Shown: positions 1-8,873 of the stretch, piece by piece
Layout: every line of letters starts with the position of its first letter
Position numbering within the stretch: position 1 is the first letter of the stretch
Assembly: GCF_018070575.1 (NCBI RefSeq)
Contig: NZ_JAGPXN010000009.1
Location: 1-64,000, forward strand
From: Micromonospora sp. C31
GTDB lineage: Bacteria; Actinomycetota; Actinomycetes; Mycobacteriales; Micromonosporaceae
DNA length: 64,000 bases
Direction: 5' to 3'
Made by a program: the position numbers and the translations under genes
Notes under the pieces: model-generated
Seen by the model: the letters and a program-made list of their open reading frames with translations, nothing else
The model's database searches: none
Told to the model about the DNA's origin: nothing

Positions 1-22
1 GGCCGGCGACGCTGCGCCGGCC
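1..22 (-). terminator. Probable terminator of htpG
   Basis: A perfect 8-bp inverted repeat (GGCCGGCG / CGCCGGCC, 6-nt loop) begins 15 bases past the htpG stop codon. It has no T-run, which is common for actinomycete terminators. The window starts at its first base, so the stem may be longer. Confidence 0.5.
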
Positions 23-36
23 GGCCCGGGGCGGTG

Positions 37-1950
37 CTAGAGGGTACGGGCGAGGCGGTCGGCGAGGATGCGGGTGAACCGGGACGGATCGGTCAGCTCC
101 CCGCCCTCGGCGAGCAGCGCCAGACCGTAGAGCAGTTCGGCGGTCTCCTTGAGCGACTCCTCGGTGCCGCCCTGCTCGTGCGCCTTGCGCAGGCCGGTCA
201 CCAGCGGGTGCCCGGGGTTGAGCTCCAGGATCCGCTTGACCGCCGGCACCTCGTGCCCCATCGCCCGGTACATCTTCTCCAGGGTCGGGGTGATGTCGTG
301 GGCGTCGCCGACGACGCAGGCGGGCGAGGTGGTCAGCCGGGAGGAGAGGCGCACCTCCTTCACGGAGTCGGCGAGCGTGGCGCCCATCCAGGTGAGCAGG
401 TCGGCGAAGTCCTGGCGCTGCTGCTCGCGCTCGGCCTCGGCCTCCTTCTTCTCCTCCTCGGTGTCCAGGTCCACCTGGCCCTTGGCGATGGAGCGCAGCG
501 TCCTGCCGTCGTACTGGCCGACCCGCTCGATCCACACCTCGTCGACCGGGTCGGTGAGCAGTAGCACCTCGTAGCCCTTGGCGCGGAACGCCTCCATGTG
601 CGGCGAGTTCTCGATCATCGTGCGCGAGTCGCCGGTGGCGTAGTAGATGTCGCTCTGCCCGTCCTTCATCCGGCCCACGTAGCCGGCGAGGTCGGTGGGC
701 TCGGCCGGGTCGTGGGTGGAGGCGACCGAGAGGATCTCCAGGAGGGTGTCCCGGTTCTCCGTGTCGTCGATCAGGCCCTCCTTGACCGCGGACCCGAACT
801 CGGTCCAGAAGGTGCGGTAGCGCTCGGCGTGGTTGGCCTTCATGTCCTTGACGGTGGCCAGGATCTTCTTGACCAGTCGGCGGCGGACGACCTGGATCTG
901 CCGGTCCTGCTGGAGGATCTCCCGGGAGATGTTCAGCGACAGGTCGTGCGCGTCCACGACGCCCTTGACGAAGCGCAGGTAGTTCGGCATGAGCGCTTCG
1001 CAGTCGTCCATGATGAAGACGCGCTTGACGTAGAGCTGCACGCCGCGGCGGCCCTGCGGGGCGAACAGGTCCAGCGGCGCGTGCGACGGGATGAACAGCA
1101 GGGCCTCGTACTCGAAGGTGCCCTCCCCCCTCATGTGCACGATGTCCAGCGGGTCGGCCCAGTCGTGGCTGACGTGCTTGTAGAACTCCTTGTACTCGGC
1201 CTCGTCGACCTCGTCACGCGAGCGGGCCCAGAGCGCCTTCATCGAGTTGAGCGTCTGGGTCTCGGTGCTGGTCTGGTCGCCCTCGCCGGGGCGCTCGACG
1301 GTCATCCGGATCGGCCAGGCGATGAAGTCCGAGTATCGCTTGACGATCTCCCGGATCGTCCACTCGGCGGTGTAGTCGTGCAGGTTGTCCTCGTCGTCGG
1401 CCGGCTTGAGGTGCAGGGTCACCGAGGTGCCCTGCGGCACCTGCCCGACCGGCTCGACGGAGTACGTGCCCTCGCCGGCCGACTCCCAGCGGGTGCCGCC
1501 GTCCTCCCCCGCCCGGCGGGTCACCAGCTCCACCCGGTCGGCGACCATGAACGCCGCGTAGAAGCCCACGCCGAACTGGCCGATCAGCTCCTGCCGTGCC
1601 CCGGCGTCGGCGGACTCGCGCAGCTTGCCCAGCAGCTCGGCCGTCCCGGACTTGGCGATCGTGCCGATCACCTGGACGACCTCGTCGCGGGACATGCCGA
1701 TGCCGTTGTCCCGGACGGTCAGCGTGCGCGCATCCTTGTCGACCTCGATCTCGATGTGCAGGTCGGAGGTGTCGACCTCCAGATCCTTGTCGACCATCGA
1801 CGCCAGGCGCAGCTTGTCCAGCGCGTCCGAGGCGTTCGAGATCAGTTCACGCAGGAAGACGTCCTTGTTCGAGTAGATCGAGTGGACCATCAGCTGGAGC
1901 AGCTGACGCGCCTCGGCCTGGAACTCCATCGTCTCGGCCCGGTTGCTCAC
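37..1950 (-). CDS. htpG: Molecular chaperone HtpG (Hsp90 family)
   Basis: A cytosolic ATP-dependent chaperone of 637 aa, close to the usual bacterial HtpG length of about 620-640. The N-terminal Bergerat-fold ATPase is clear: an ISNASDAL helix carrying the catalytic-region Glu/Asn, DNGIGM for nucleotide contact and GQFGVGFY as lid/glycine motif, followed by middle and C-terminal dimerisation domains. I chose GTG at 1950 because AAAGGA lies 6 bases upstream and translation then opens with MSNRAETMEFQAEARQ, the family N-terminus; an upstream in-frame ATG at 1965 and longer starts lack support. It is monocistronic and divergent from the gene at 2156. I saw no HAIR (HspR) or CIRCE element in the 205-bp upstream region. 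Confidence 0.97.
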   Translation of the reverse strand: MSNRAETMEFQAEARQLLQLMVHSIYSNKDVFLRELISNASDALDKLRLASMVDKDLEVDTSDLHIEIEVDKDARTLTVRDNGIGMSRDEVVQVIGTIAKSGTAELLGKLRESADAGARQELIGQFGVGFYAAFMVADRVELVTRRAGEDGGTRWESAGEGTYSVEPVGQVPQGTSVTLHLKPADDEDNLHDYTAEWTIREIVKRYSDFIAWPIRMTVERPGEGDQTSTETQTLNSMKALWARSRDEVDEAEYKEFYKHVSHDWADPLDIVHMRGEGTFEYEALLFIPSHAPLDLFAPQGRRGVQLYVKRVFIMDDCEALMPNYLRFVKGVVDAHDLSLNISREILQQDRQIQVVRRRLVKKILATVKDMKANHAERYRTFWTEFGSAVKEGLIDDTENRDTLLEILSVASTHDPAEPTDLAGYVGRMKDGQSDIYYATGDSRTMIENSPHMEAFRAKGYEVLLLTDPVDEVWIERVGQYDGRTLRSIAKGQVDLDTEEEKKEAEAEREQQRQDFADLLTWMGATLADSVKEVRLSSRLTTSPACVVGDAHDITPTLEKMYRAMGHEVPAVKRILELNPGHPLVTGLRKAHEQGGTEESLKETAELLYGLALLAEGGELTDPSRFTRILADRLARTL

Positions 1951-2155
1951 ACCGTGTCCTTTCATTCTCGAAAGCCCACCGAAGGTTCGCGGAAAGGATA
2001 CGAGCCGTCGCCGACGGCGAGAGGGCGGGACCACACGGCGTCGGGCGCGTCGCGTTGCCCCCGCGTCCTACGGTCGAAGGCGGCGTCGACGTGGCCGCCG
2101 GGACGGGCCGAGGGCTGGTGCGACCGCCGGGGCGGGCGGTCAGTACGGTGGGGAT

Positions 2156-2533
2156 GTGTCTCTATGGATGGCCGCGATGTGGGGACTGGTCGGCAGCGCG
2201 GTGGCCGAGGCGCTGAACCTCTCCGGGATGATGCGCCCGACCAGTGGGTCGGCCGGACGGTGGCAGTGGCCGTGGCGGGACCGGCGGGACGCCCCGATCG
2301 TCGTGTTCGCGGTGCTGCTCAGGACCGTGGCCGGCACCGGCCTCGCCGCGGCGGCCGGGGCGGGTGGCCTGGCCACCACGGCGTTCGCCAGTTTCACCTT
2401 CGGCGTCGCCGCGCCGCTGGTGATCGCCAAGATGTTCGACCAGGTGCGGGTGGCGGACCACCCGGCCGACCCGGGTCGGGACGGCACGAGCGGCACGAGC
2501 GGCACGAGCGGCGAGCACGATGACGCCGCGTGA
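2156..2533 (+). CDS. Small membrane protein of unknown function
   Basis: A 125-aa protein I do not recognise. It has a hydrophobic N-terminal stretch (about residues 4-20) and a second Ala/Gly-rich hydrophobic region around residues 45-85, so it is probably an inner-membrane protein with two or more spans. The C-terminus is hydrophilic and ends in a Gly-Thr-Ser repeat encoded by three copies of a 9-bp unit (2482-2508). GTG at 2156 was chosen because GGTGGGG sits directly upstream. Its last 14 bases overlap the start of the next gene, which suggests translational coupling with the YbjN/TPR protein. Function unknown. Confidence 0.7.
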   Translation: MSLWMAAMWGLVGSAVAEALNLSGMMRPTSGSAGRWQWPWRDRRDAPIVVFAVLLRTVAGTGLAAAAGAGGLATTAFASFTFGVAAPLVIAKMFDQVRVADHPADPGRDGTSGTSGTSGEHDDAA

Positions 2534-3551
2534 GAGCCTGCTGGCCCGGTTCGTCTCCGCGCTCGCCGCCCGTCCGGCCACCACCGCCACGACCGTTCCC
2601 GTACCGGCCCGGACGAGGCTCGCCGCCGCGCTGGCCGCACGTCCGGTGGCCGCCCGCGCCGTCGGACCCCTCCCTGAGCCCGACCCGGGGGACGACGGTG
2701 ACGGGAAGCTGACCCATCGGGTCAGGGCCGTGCTCGCCGGTCTCCTGGGCGTCACCACCGACCAGTTGCGGGTCGACGCCGACGGCGACGTCGGCATCCG
2801 CGCCGGCTCGGCCATGATCTTCGTACGGGCACAGGACGACCCGCCGCTGGTCGACGTCTTCTCGCCGCTGCTCACCGGCGTGGACCCGACCGAGTCGCTG
2901 TACCGGCGCCTCTCCGACCTCACCAACGGGCTCGTGGTCGGTCGCGTCTACTGCACCGGGGACACCGTCTGGGCGTCCGTACCCGTCTTCGGGCAGGATT
3001 TCGCGCCCACCCACCTGCTGCTGGCCCTACGGGCCATGATCGCGCTGGCGGACGACCTCGACGACCAGCTCCGGCGCGAGTTCGGCGGCAGCCGCTTCTT
3101 CGGTCCGGAATCCACCGGTCTGGTGGCGGTGCCCGACCCGACCGGCTACCTGCGCGACCTGGATCGGGCCGGCGCGAACGGGGCGGGCAGCGTCCTGGTC
3201 GACCTGCTGGCGGACCGGGGACGCACGGAGGAACTACGCCTGCGCGCCGAGCACGGCGACTGGCACGCCGCCGCCCGGCTCGCCGCGCTGCGTGCCGAGC
3301 AGGGCCGCGCCGACGAGGCCGAACGGTACTGGCGGATCGCCGCCGAGCAGGGTGAACCGCGCGCCCGCGACGAACTGGCCGCCCTGCTGGCCGCCCGGGG
3401 CCGGCACGAGGAGGCGATCGACCTGCTGCGGCAGGCGGTGGACGCCGGCGGGTGGCGGCACCTTCCGCTGCTGCTGACGCTGCTCACCGAACACGGTCTG
3501 GTCGACGAGGCGGTCGGGTTGTTGCGCCGCCGGGCGGCCGGCCGCGACTGA
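2520..3551 (+). CDS. YbjN-like domain / TPR-repeat protein
   Basis: A soluble 343-aa protein. Residues about 60-175 resemble the YbjN / type-III-secretion-chaperone-like fold common in actinobacteria (conserved pattern around IRAGSAMIFVRAQDD and a VWASVPVF strand). Residues about 225-340 form Sel1/TPR-type helical repeats (ALRAEQGRADEAERYWRIA, then LLAARGRHEEAIDLLRQA), a protein-interaction scaffold. It overlaps the upstream small membrane gene by 14 bases, so the two are probably co-translated and may form a membrane-associated pair. The fold assignment comes from sequence pattern; the role is unknown. There is no signal peptide. Confidence 0.75.
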   Translation: MTPRESLLARFVSALAARPATTATTVPVPARTRLAAALAARPVAARAVGPLPEPDPGDDGDGKLTHRVRAVLAGLLGVTTDQLRVDADGDVGIRAGSAMIFVRAQDDPPLVDVFSPLLTGVDPTESLYRRLSDLTNGLVVGRVYCTGDTVWASVPVFGQDFAPTHLLLALRAMIALADDLDDQLRREFGGSRFFGPESTGLVAVPDPTGYLRDLDRAGANGAGSVLVDLLADRGRTEELRLRAEHGDWHAAARLAALRAEQGRADEAERYWRIAAEQGEPRARDELAALLAARGRHEEAIDLLRQAVDAGGWRHLPLLLTLLTEHGLVDEAVGLLRRRAAGRD

Positions 3552-3731
3552 CCGGCGGCGCCCGCGCCGATGATCTCCCCGGTTTCGCGACGGGTAGGTG
3601 TGGGATCGCGGGCGCCTGGGTACAGAGACCCGCTGGGGTGCCGACAGGGGTGCCACCGAAGCCGGGTGCCAGGATGTGTGGGGTAACGCCAGCAAGGGTC
3701 GTCGGGGCCCGGGAGTGAGGGCTGCGATGAG

Positions 3732-6700
3732 GTGCGACCGAGGGTGACGCGACCCACGGGGGACCTGTTCGCCGACGGCGGTGAGACCGGGCGGCTGATG
3801 GCGCGCCTGGACTGGGCCGCCACCCCGCTCGGCCCGGTCGACGGCTGGCCGCAGAGCCTGCGCGCCGCCGTCCGGATGGTCCTCTCCTCCCGCTACCCGA
3901 TGCTGCTGCTGTGGGGTGAGCACTTCACCCAGCTCTACAACGACGCGTACTCCGCGCTGATCGGCGACAAGCATCCCGAGGCGCTCGGCGGCGACGTGCG
4001 GGTCACCCTGGCCGAGGGCTGGGACGTGCTGGCCCCGCTGATCGACGAGGCGAAGACGACCGGGGTCGCCAGCTGGGTACCGGCCCTGCAACTGCTGCTC
4101 GACCGGGCGGGCTACCGCGAGGAGGCGTACTTCAGCGTCTCGCACGCCCCCGCCCGCGACGACGAGGGACGCACGGTGGGGGTGCTCACCGTGTGCAGCG
4201 AGGTCACCGAACAGGTCGTCGGCGAGCGCCGGCTGCGCCTGCTGCGCGACCTGTCCGTGGGTGGCGACGGGCGGACCGTCGACGTCGGGAGCACCTGCGC
4301 CCGGCTCGCCGAGGCCGTCGGCGGGCACCCGTTGGACGTTCCGTTCGCCGCGATCTACCTGCGCGACGACGCGCTGCTGCGCCGGGCCGCGTGCGTCGGC
4401 GGAGAGGCGGTGACCGCCGCCCTGCCCGCCACGCTGGTCGCGGGCCAGGAGCACGAGTGGGGGCTGGCGGCCGCCGCCGCCGGCACGACGACCGAGGTGG
4501 CCGACGTCGACCGGCGGCTCACCCTGCCCGCCGGGCCGTGGGGCGACCCGGTCGGCACCGCCCTCGCCCTGCCGCTGCCCTCGGCCGACGCGGGCCAGCC
4601 GCTCGGGGTCCTGCTGGTCGGGGTCAGCCCGAGCCGGGGGCTGGACGAGGCGTACCGGTCGTTCCACGCGCTGCTCGCCCAGCAGGTGGCCGTCGCCGTG
4701 CGCAACGCGCAGGCGTACGAGGAGGAGCGCCGGCGGGCCGAGGCGCTCGCCGAGCTGGACCGGGTCAAGACCGGCTTCTTCACCAACGTCAGCCACGAGT
4801 TCCGGACCCCGCTGACGCTGATGCTCGGCCCGCTGGCCGACGCCCTCAACGACAACGAGCATCCCCTGCCGGCCGGGCAGCGGGAACGGGTCGACACCGC
4901 CTGGCGCAACGCCACCCGGCTGCTCACCCTGGTCAACAGTCTGCTCACCTTCTCCAGCCTGGAGGCCGGGCAGGCCCGCAGCCAGGCCCGCGAGGTCGAC
5001 CTGGGCGGGCTGACCACCGAGTTGTCCAGCGTCTTCCGGGCCGCTGTCGAGCGCGCCGGGCTGCGCCTGGAGGTCGACTGCCCGCCGCTGCCCCGCCCGG
5101 TCCGCGTCGACCCGGTCAACTGGGAACGCATCGTCACCAACCTGCTGTCCAACGCCCTGAAGTACACCTTCGTCGGCCGGATCCGGGTCGCGCTCACCGC
5201 CGACGACGAGGAGGTCCGGCTCACCGTCGCCGACACGGGAATCGGCATCGCCGAGGAGGAACTGCCGCGGCTCTTCGAACGCTTCCACCGGGTGCGCAAC
5301 GCCCGCTCGCGCAGTCACGAGGGCACCGGCATCGGGCTCGCCCTGGTCCGCGAGCTGGCCCGCCTGGAGGGCGGCGACGTGCGGGTGGAGAGCCGGATCG
5401 GCACGGGCACGACGTTCACCGTGGCGCTGCCCTGGTCCGCAGCGGGGCCAACCGCCGGGCCGGCCGCGGACCTGGGCGGGGTCGGGAACGCGGCCCGGGC
5501 CGCCGCCCAGGAGTCGATCGGCTGGCTGGCCGACCCGACGCGGGCGGGTGCGTCCGCGCCCGTCGGGTCGCCGGTGCCGGCGTACGGCGCGGCGGACGCG
5601 CTGCGGCACGCGCGGATCCTGGTCGCCGACGACAACGCCGACATGCGCGTGTACCTGGCCCGGTTGCTGGGCGAGCAGGGCTGGCGGGTGGAGACCGTCG
5701 GTGACGGGCGGCAGGCGCTGGAGGCGATCCGCCGGGAACAGCCCGACCTGGTGCTCACCGACGTGATGATGCCCGAGGTCGACGGCTTCGAACTGGTCCG
5801 CCGGCTGCGCCAGCACGCCGACACCCGGGGGCTGCCGGTGGTGGTGCTCTCCGCGCGCGCCGGCGGGGACGCCAGCGTGGAGGGGCTCGACCTGGGCGCC
5901 GACGACTACGTGGTGAAGCCCTTCGCGGCGGGCGAACTCGTCGCCCGGATCAGGGCGACCCTGCACGGCGCCCGCGTCCGGGGACGGCGCCCGGTCGGCG
6001 GCGCGGCCGGCCCGGACGACCCGGCCGACGCCACGCGCGGCGGCGGGACCTCGACCGGCCCGGCGGACGCCGCCTCCCGCGCGGACAGCGGCCCCGGGGA
6101 CGGCTCGCCGTCCGCGAGACGGGGCCGGAACGGCTCGCTCGACACGGGGACGTTGCCGGTGCCCGGGGACGGAGGCGGTGTACCGGCCGCCGTGCTGCGG
6201 GCGTCGGCCGACCCGTCCCGGGCGACCGTGCTGCCCCGGCCGGCCGCGCCGGACGCCACCACCGCCGGGGACGGGCCGCGCACCCCCGACGGCGAGGACG
6301 GGCCGCGCACCCCCGACGGCGAGGACGGGCCGCGCACCCCCGACGGCGAGGACGGCGCGCACCCGACGGTGCTGGACGTCGGGTGGACGTACCCGTCGAA
6401 GCCCACCTCCGCCTCGAGCATGCGGCAGGACGTGCGCGCCTCGTTGGAGGCCATGGACGTCGACCCGGACATCGTGCAGGATCTGCTGCTGGCCGCCTCC
6501 GAGGCGGTCAACAACGCCGTGGAGCACGCGCAGCGCCCCGGCCGGCCGGAGGTGCGGGTGCGACTGCGGGTTGCCGGCGGCACGGTCCGGATCTCGGTGC
6601 GGGACTTCGGCACCTGGCGGGACCGCCGCCCCGCCATGGACCGGGGACGCGGTGCCACGCTGATGAACGCGTACGCCGACGTGCGGATGGTGTCGACCGC

Positions 6701-6749
6701 CGAGGGCACCACCGTCACCATCGAACGCCACCTCACGCCCACTGCCTGA
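3732..6749 (+). CDS. Hybrid sensor histidine kinase with REC and C-terminal RsbW-like ATPase domain
   Basis: A 1005-aa multidomain signalling protein, apparently cytosolic. A PAS-like region spans about residues 15-155, a GAF-like region 165-335, and HisKA has its phospho-acceptor His355 in VSHEFRTPL. HATPase_c follows with an N-box at about 470 and DTGIGI at about 500. The receiver domain has Asp633/Asp634, phospho-acceptor Asp677 and Lys729. A Pro/Gly/Asp-rich linker (about 750-880) contains three perfect 9-aa repeats (GPRTPDGED). The C-terminus (880-1005) is a second GHKL ATPase of the anti-sigma-factor serine-kinase type (SEAVNNAVEHA N-box). Joining a two-component phosphorelay to an RsbW-type module suggests coupling to partner switching. 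GTG 3732 is used; GTG 3744 is an alternative start. Confidence 0.9.
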   Translation: MRPRVTRPTGDLFADGGETGRLMARLDWAATPLGPVDGWPQSLRAAVRMVLSSRYPMLLLWGEHFTQLYNDAYSALIGDKHPEALGGDVRVTLAEGWDVLAPLIDEAKTTGVASWVPALQLLLDRAGYREEAYFSVSHAPARDDEGRTVGVLTVCSEVTEQVVGERRLRLLRDLSVGGDGRTVDVGSTCARLAEAVGGHPLDVPFAAIYLRDDALLRRAACVGGEAVTAALPATLVAGQEHEWGLAAAAAGTTTEVADVDRRLTLPAGPWGDPVGTALALPLPSADAGQPLGVLLVGVSPSRGLDEAYRSFHALLAQQVAVAVRNAQAYEEERRRAEALAELDRVKTGFFTNVSHEFRTPLTLMLGPLADALNDNEHPLPAGQRERVDTAWRNATRLLTLVNSLLTFSSLEAGQARSQAREVDLGGLTTELSSVFRAAVERAGLRLEVDCPPLPRPVRVDPVNWERIVTNLLSNALKYTFVGRIRVALTADDEEVRLTVADTGIGIAEEELPRLFERFHRVRNARSRSHEGTGIGLALVRELARLEGGDVRVESRIGTGTTFTVALPWSAAGPTAGPAADLGGVGNAARAAAQESIGWLADPTRAGASAPVGSPVPAYGAADALRHARILVADDNADMRVYLARLLGEQGWRVETVGDGRQALEAIRREQPDLVLTDVMMPEVDGFELVRRLRQHADTRGLPVVVLSARAGGDASVEGLDLGADDYVVKPFAAGELVARIRATLHGARVRGRRPVGGAAGPDDPADATRGGGTSTGPADAASRADSGPGDGSPSARRGRNGSLDTGTLPVPGDGGGVPAAVLRASADPSRATVLPRPAAPDATTAGDGPRTPDGEDGPRTPDGEDGPRTPDGEDGAHPTVLDVGWTYPSKPTSASSMRQDVRASLEAMDVDPDIVQDLLLAASEAVNNAVEHAQRPGRPEVRVRLRVAGGTVRISVRDFGTWRDRRPAMDRGRGATLMNAYADVRMVSTAEGTTVTIERHLTPTA
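6270..6350 (+). repeat. Three perfect 27-bp in-frame tandem repeats in the kinase linker
   Basis: Three identical 27-bp units follow each other at 6270, 6297 and 6324, with a partial fourth copy after them. Each encodes GPRTPDGED in the linker between the receiver and the C-terminal ATPase. Perfect identity at the DNA level points to recent slippage expansion; copy number is likely to vary between strains without breaking the frame. Confidence 0.95.
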
Positions 6750-7039
6750 ACCGGCCCCGACGACACGCCCCGATGCAGGTGGGCGGCTACGGCCCCGCGC
6801 GACACCGTCGCGGCATGGCACCCGCGGTGTCCTGTCCGAAGGTGTCCGCCCACTACCCGGGGCGGTGCGGCCCGCTCGGGGCGATCGTCCGGTGCCGGGT
6901 GCCCGTTATGGGCTGGCCCGGTGCCGGCGTCCGGTTCGTGGGCGGGGTGGGTGGCGGTCGCCACCGGCCCGGCGGGCACAGGTCGGGGGCCCGGGTCGTT
7001 GTACCCATCGTGAGCGCGTGAAACTCGGCCGGCCGGCGG

Positions 7040-7141
7040 CCGGAATGCCGGCCCGCCCCGCGTCGTTACACCCCCCGACACGGATGGGCTGGAGCGGTGG
7101 CCGCCGGAATGCGTGGCCCGCCCGGCCGGTTACACCCCCCG
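7040..7141. repeat. Direct duplication, 64-bp period, upstream of the C39-like peptidase
   Basis: CCGGAATG recurs at 7040 and 7104, and GTTACACCCCCCG recurs exactly at 7065-7077 and 7129-7141, both offset by 64 bases. The sequence between them is similar but not identical (a GGCCCGCCC core in each). This is either an old tandem duplication or a pair of spaced regulator sites. Confidence 0.8.
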
Positions 7142-7199
7142 GGACGCGCCCCATGAAATCAGGGCGTACCCCAGTTCGCGTGACCTTTCCCTTGCCCGT

Positions 7200-7227
7200 G
7201 GCGCACCTACCCCCTTCGTGGTGCGCC
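7200..7227 (+). promoter_or_regulatory. 5'-leader hairpin before the C39-like peptidase
   Basis: A perfect 8-bp inverted repeat (GGCGCACC / GGTGCGCC, 12-nt loop) ends 28 bases before the start codon and just before the GAAAGGTG ribosome-binding site. It could stabilise the mRNA or modulate initiation; I do not recognise it as a known riboswitch. Confidence 0.4.
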
Positions 7228-7255
7228 GCGTCTCCCGATCGAAAGGTGCCCCCAC

Positions 7256-7906
7256 ATGCGTACCGATCTGATCCGTAGGACCGCCCTGACCGCCGCCGGG
7301 CTCGCCTTCACCGGCGGCGCCATCGCCGGCCCCGTCACGGCCGCCGTCGCCTCCCCCACCCAGAGCCCGGCCGTCACGGTCGCTCAGGACCGCAAGGGCG
7401 GCGAGCGTGAGCTCGGCGTGCGCTACGAAGCCCAGCCCAACTTCTACTACTGCGGCCCCGCCGCCGCCCGCAACGCCCTCAGCGTCCAGGGCAAGAACAT
7501 CGACGTCGACGCCATGGCCAAGCTCATGGGCACCACCGAAGCCGGCACCAACTCCATCAACGACATCACCCCCGTGCTCAACAAGGAAACCGGCCGCGAC
7601 GCCTACCAGTCCGTCGAGATCCGCGACCCCGCCGCCGACGACACCCAGACCGACAAGCTGCGCGCCGACATCGTCACCGCCATCGACGAAGGCCACGCCG
7701 TGGTCGCCAACATCGCCGGCACCGCCACCGACACCGACGGCGGCGTCCACTCCTTCGAGGGCGGCCACTACGTCAGCGTCGTCGGCTACCGCGACGACGG
7801 TCATACCGTGAAGATCGCCGACTCCGCCGACCCGGCCCAGGCCTCCTACTGGATGACCACCGAGGCCCTGGCCGACTGGATCGCCACCCGCGGCTACGCC
7901 GCCTGA
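7256..7906 (+). CDS. Secreted C39-family-like cysteine peptidase
   Basis: A 216-aa exported protein. The N-terminus is a signal peptide (basic MRTDLIRR, hydrophobic core to about residue 31, AVA-type cleavage near 32; the RR pair could suit the Tat route). The mature domain has the papain-fold peptidase C39-like layout: candidate nucleophile Cys66 in NFYYCGPAA, His171 in GGHYVSVVGY and Asp189 in KIADSADP. It is not linked to an ABC exporter or a bacteriocin, so it is more likely a free extracellular protease or amidase than a leader peptidase. The ATG follows GAAAGG at good spacing, and a strong terminator lies 19 bases past the stop, giving a monocistronic unit. Confidence 0.9.
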   Translation: MRTDLIRRTALTAAGLAFTGGAIAGPVTAAVASPTQSPAVTVAQDRKGGERELGVRYEAQPNFYYCGPAAARNALSVQGKNIDVDAMAKLMGTTEAGTNSINDITPVLNKETGRDAYQSVEIRDPAADDTQTDKLRADIVTAIDEGHAVVANIAGTATDTDGGVHSFEGGHYVSVVGYRDDGHTVKIADSADPAQASYWMTTEALADWIATRGYAA

Positions 7907-7924
7907 CCCCCCCGCACGGATCAA

Positions 7925-7961
7925 CGGCAGGGGCCGGCCCGCAAAGGGCCGGCCCCTGCCG
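7925..7961 (+). terminator. Strong hairpin terminator after the C39-like peptidase
   Basis: A perfect 16-bp stem (CGGCAGGGGCCGGCCC and its complement) with a 5-nt GCAAA loop lies 19 bases past the stop codon. It has no T-run and could work in both orientations. Confidence 0.85.
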
Positions 7962-8068
7962 TGCGTCGCGTCGCCGGGTTCGGCGACCGGCCCGGCGAAG
8001 ACAGGCCGCGTAGCGGGCCGCGAGGTCGGCAGGGCGCGACGCCGATGACCCGGGATCGGTGGTCACCG

Positions 8069-8782
8069 TCAGGGCCGGCGGTCGCGCTCCTGGCTCATCC
8101 GCTCGTCGAGCCGGCCCAGTTCATAGATGGCGTTAAGGTTCGTCGGCAGGTGGGTCACGTTGTCGACCAGGGGTTCCTCGTCCGGGTCGGGCGTCGGAGA
8201 CGACGGAGGCGACGGGGTCGACGGAGGCAACGAGGTCGACGGAGGCGACAGGGTCGACGGAGGCAACGGGGTCGACGGGCCGGTCGAGCCGGCAGCCGTG
8301 ACGGCGGACCGACGCCGCCGCACGACGAGCAGCACCGGCACCGCCACGGCCACTGCCGCCAGGCCGTAGGCCAGCCACCGCTCCGTTCCCCCGTCGCCGT
8401 CCAGCGGTGGGGCGGCCCCGACCGGTGAAGGAGCGTCCGGGCCGGACGTCCGTCCACCGGGGGCCGGCACCGCCGCCTTCCGCTCGCCCGGATCCGCGCC
8501 GGTCCGGGCCGGGCCGGGCGCCGGAACGGACGCGGTCGTCGACCCGGTCGCGGCCGGCGCAACTGGCGCGGCCGGCGCCGCTGACGGGTCGGACGGGGCC
8601 GCCGAGCCGGACGGGACCGGCTTCGGCGAGGCACTCGGCGTCGCTCGGCCCTCCCTCGGAAGCAGGTCGTCGACGACCCGCCCGACGCCGCCGAGCAGGT
8701 CGCCGACCGGCCCGCCCGAGGCCGACGGCGTGGGCGCGGGGGCGAGCGCCAGAGTAAGGGCGAGCGCGGCCACGACAGGCAT
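8069..8782 (-). CDS. Pro/Ser/Ala-rich single-span membrane protein
   Basis: A 237-aa protein of unknown function. It has an N-terminal signal sequence (residues 1-20), a low-complexity Pro/Ala/Ser/Gly-rich extracytoplasmic region to about residue 135, one transmembrane span (LAYGLAAVAVAVPVLLVV) followed by RRRR, then a cytosolic tail. The first part of that tail is a PPST repeat encoded by four 18-bp units. The last 30 residues (THLPTNLNAIYELGRLDERMSQ) are charged and helical and look like the only conserved part, perhaps an interaction motif. ATG 8782 follows GAGGTGA. An overlapping reading frame continuing from the neighbouring protease gene is a shadow. Confidence 0.75.
   Translation of the reverse strand: MPVVAALALTLALAPAPTPSASGGPVGDLLGGVGRVVDDLLPREGRATPSASPKPVPSGSAAPSDPSAAPAAPVAPAATGSTTASVPAPGPARTGADPGERKAAVPAPGGRTSGPDAPSPVGAAPPLDGDGGTERWLAYGLAAVAVAVPVLLVVRRRRSAVTAAGSTGPSTPLPPSTLSPPSTSLPPSTPSPPSSPTPDPDEEPLVDNVTHLPTNLNAIYELGRLDERMSQERDRRP
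8208..8279. repeat. Four imperfect 18-bp tandem repeats (PPST-encoding)
   Basis: Four 18-bp units at 8208, 8226, 8244 and 8262 differ at only a few positions. They lie in frame in the cytosolic tail of the membrane protein on the minus strand and encode alternating SPPST/LPPST blocks. Confidence 0.9.
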
Positions 8783-8873
8783 GGTTCACCTCGGAAGGGA
8801 TCGATGTGCAGGCACCGTACCGCACTCCGGGTGCTCGCCGCGTGACGCCCCGACGGTACGCCCGCCCGACGAA

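Larger units (their letters stand above)
6750..7255. other. 506-bp intergenic region upstream of the C39-like peptidase
   Basis: No convincing gene lies here. The right half holds a 64-bp-spaced direct duplication (7040-7141) and a 5'-UTR hairpin (7200-7227), so it probably contains the promoter and control region of the secreted peptidase. I could not assign clear -10/-35 boxes. Confidence 0.6.

Noticed and set aside
1951..2155. HspR/HrcA operator before htpG
   Set aside because: I looked for HAIR and CIRCE inverted repeats and found neither.
598..2523. 641-codon plus-strand frame over htpG
   Set aside because: Composition is shadow-like and every htpG motif lies on the other strand.
3234..6821. 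1195-codon open frame antisense to the hybrid kinase
   Set aside because: High GC leaves antisense frames open; the translation is Arg/Gly/Pro/Val-rich with no domain, while the plus strand shows a complete domain series.
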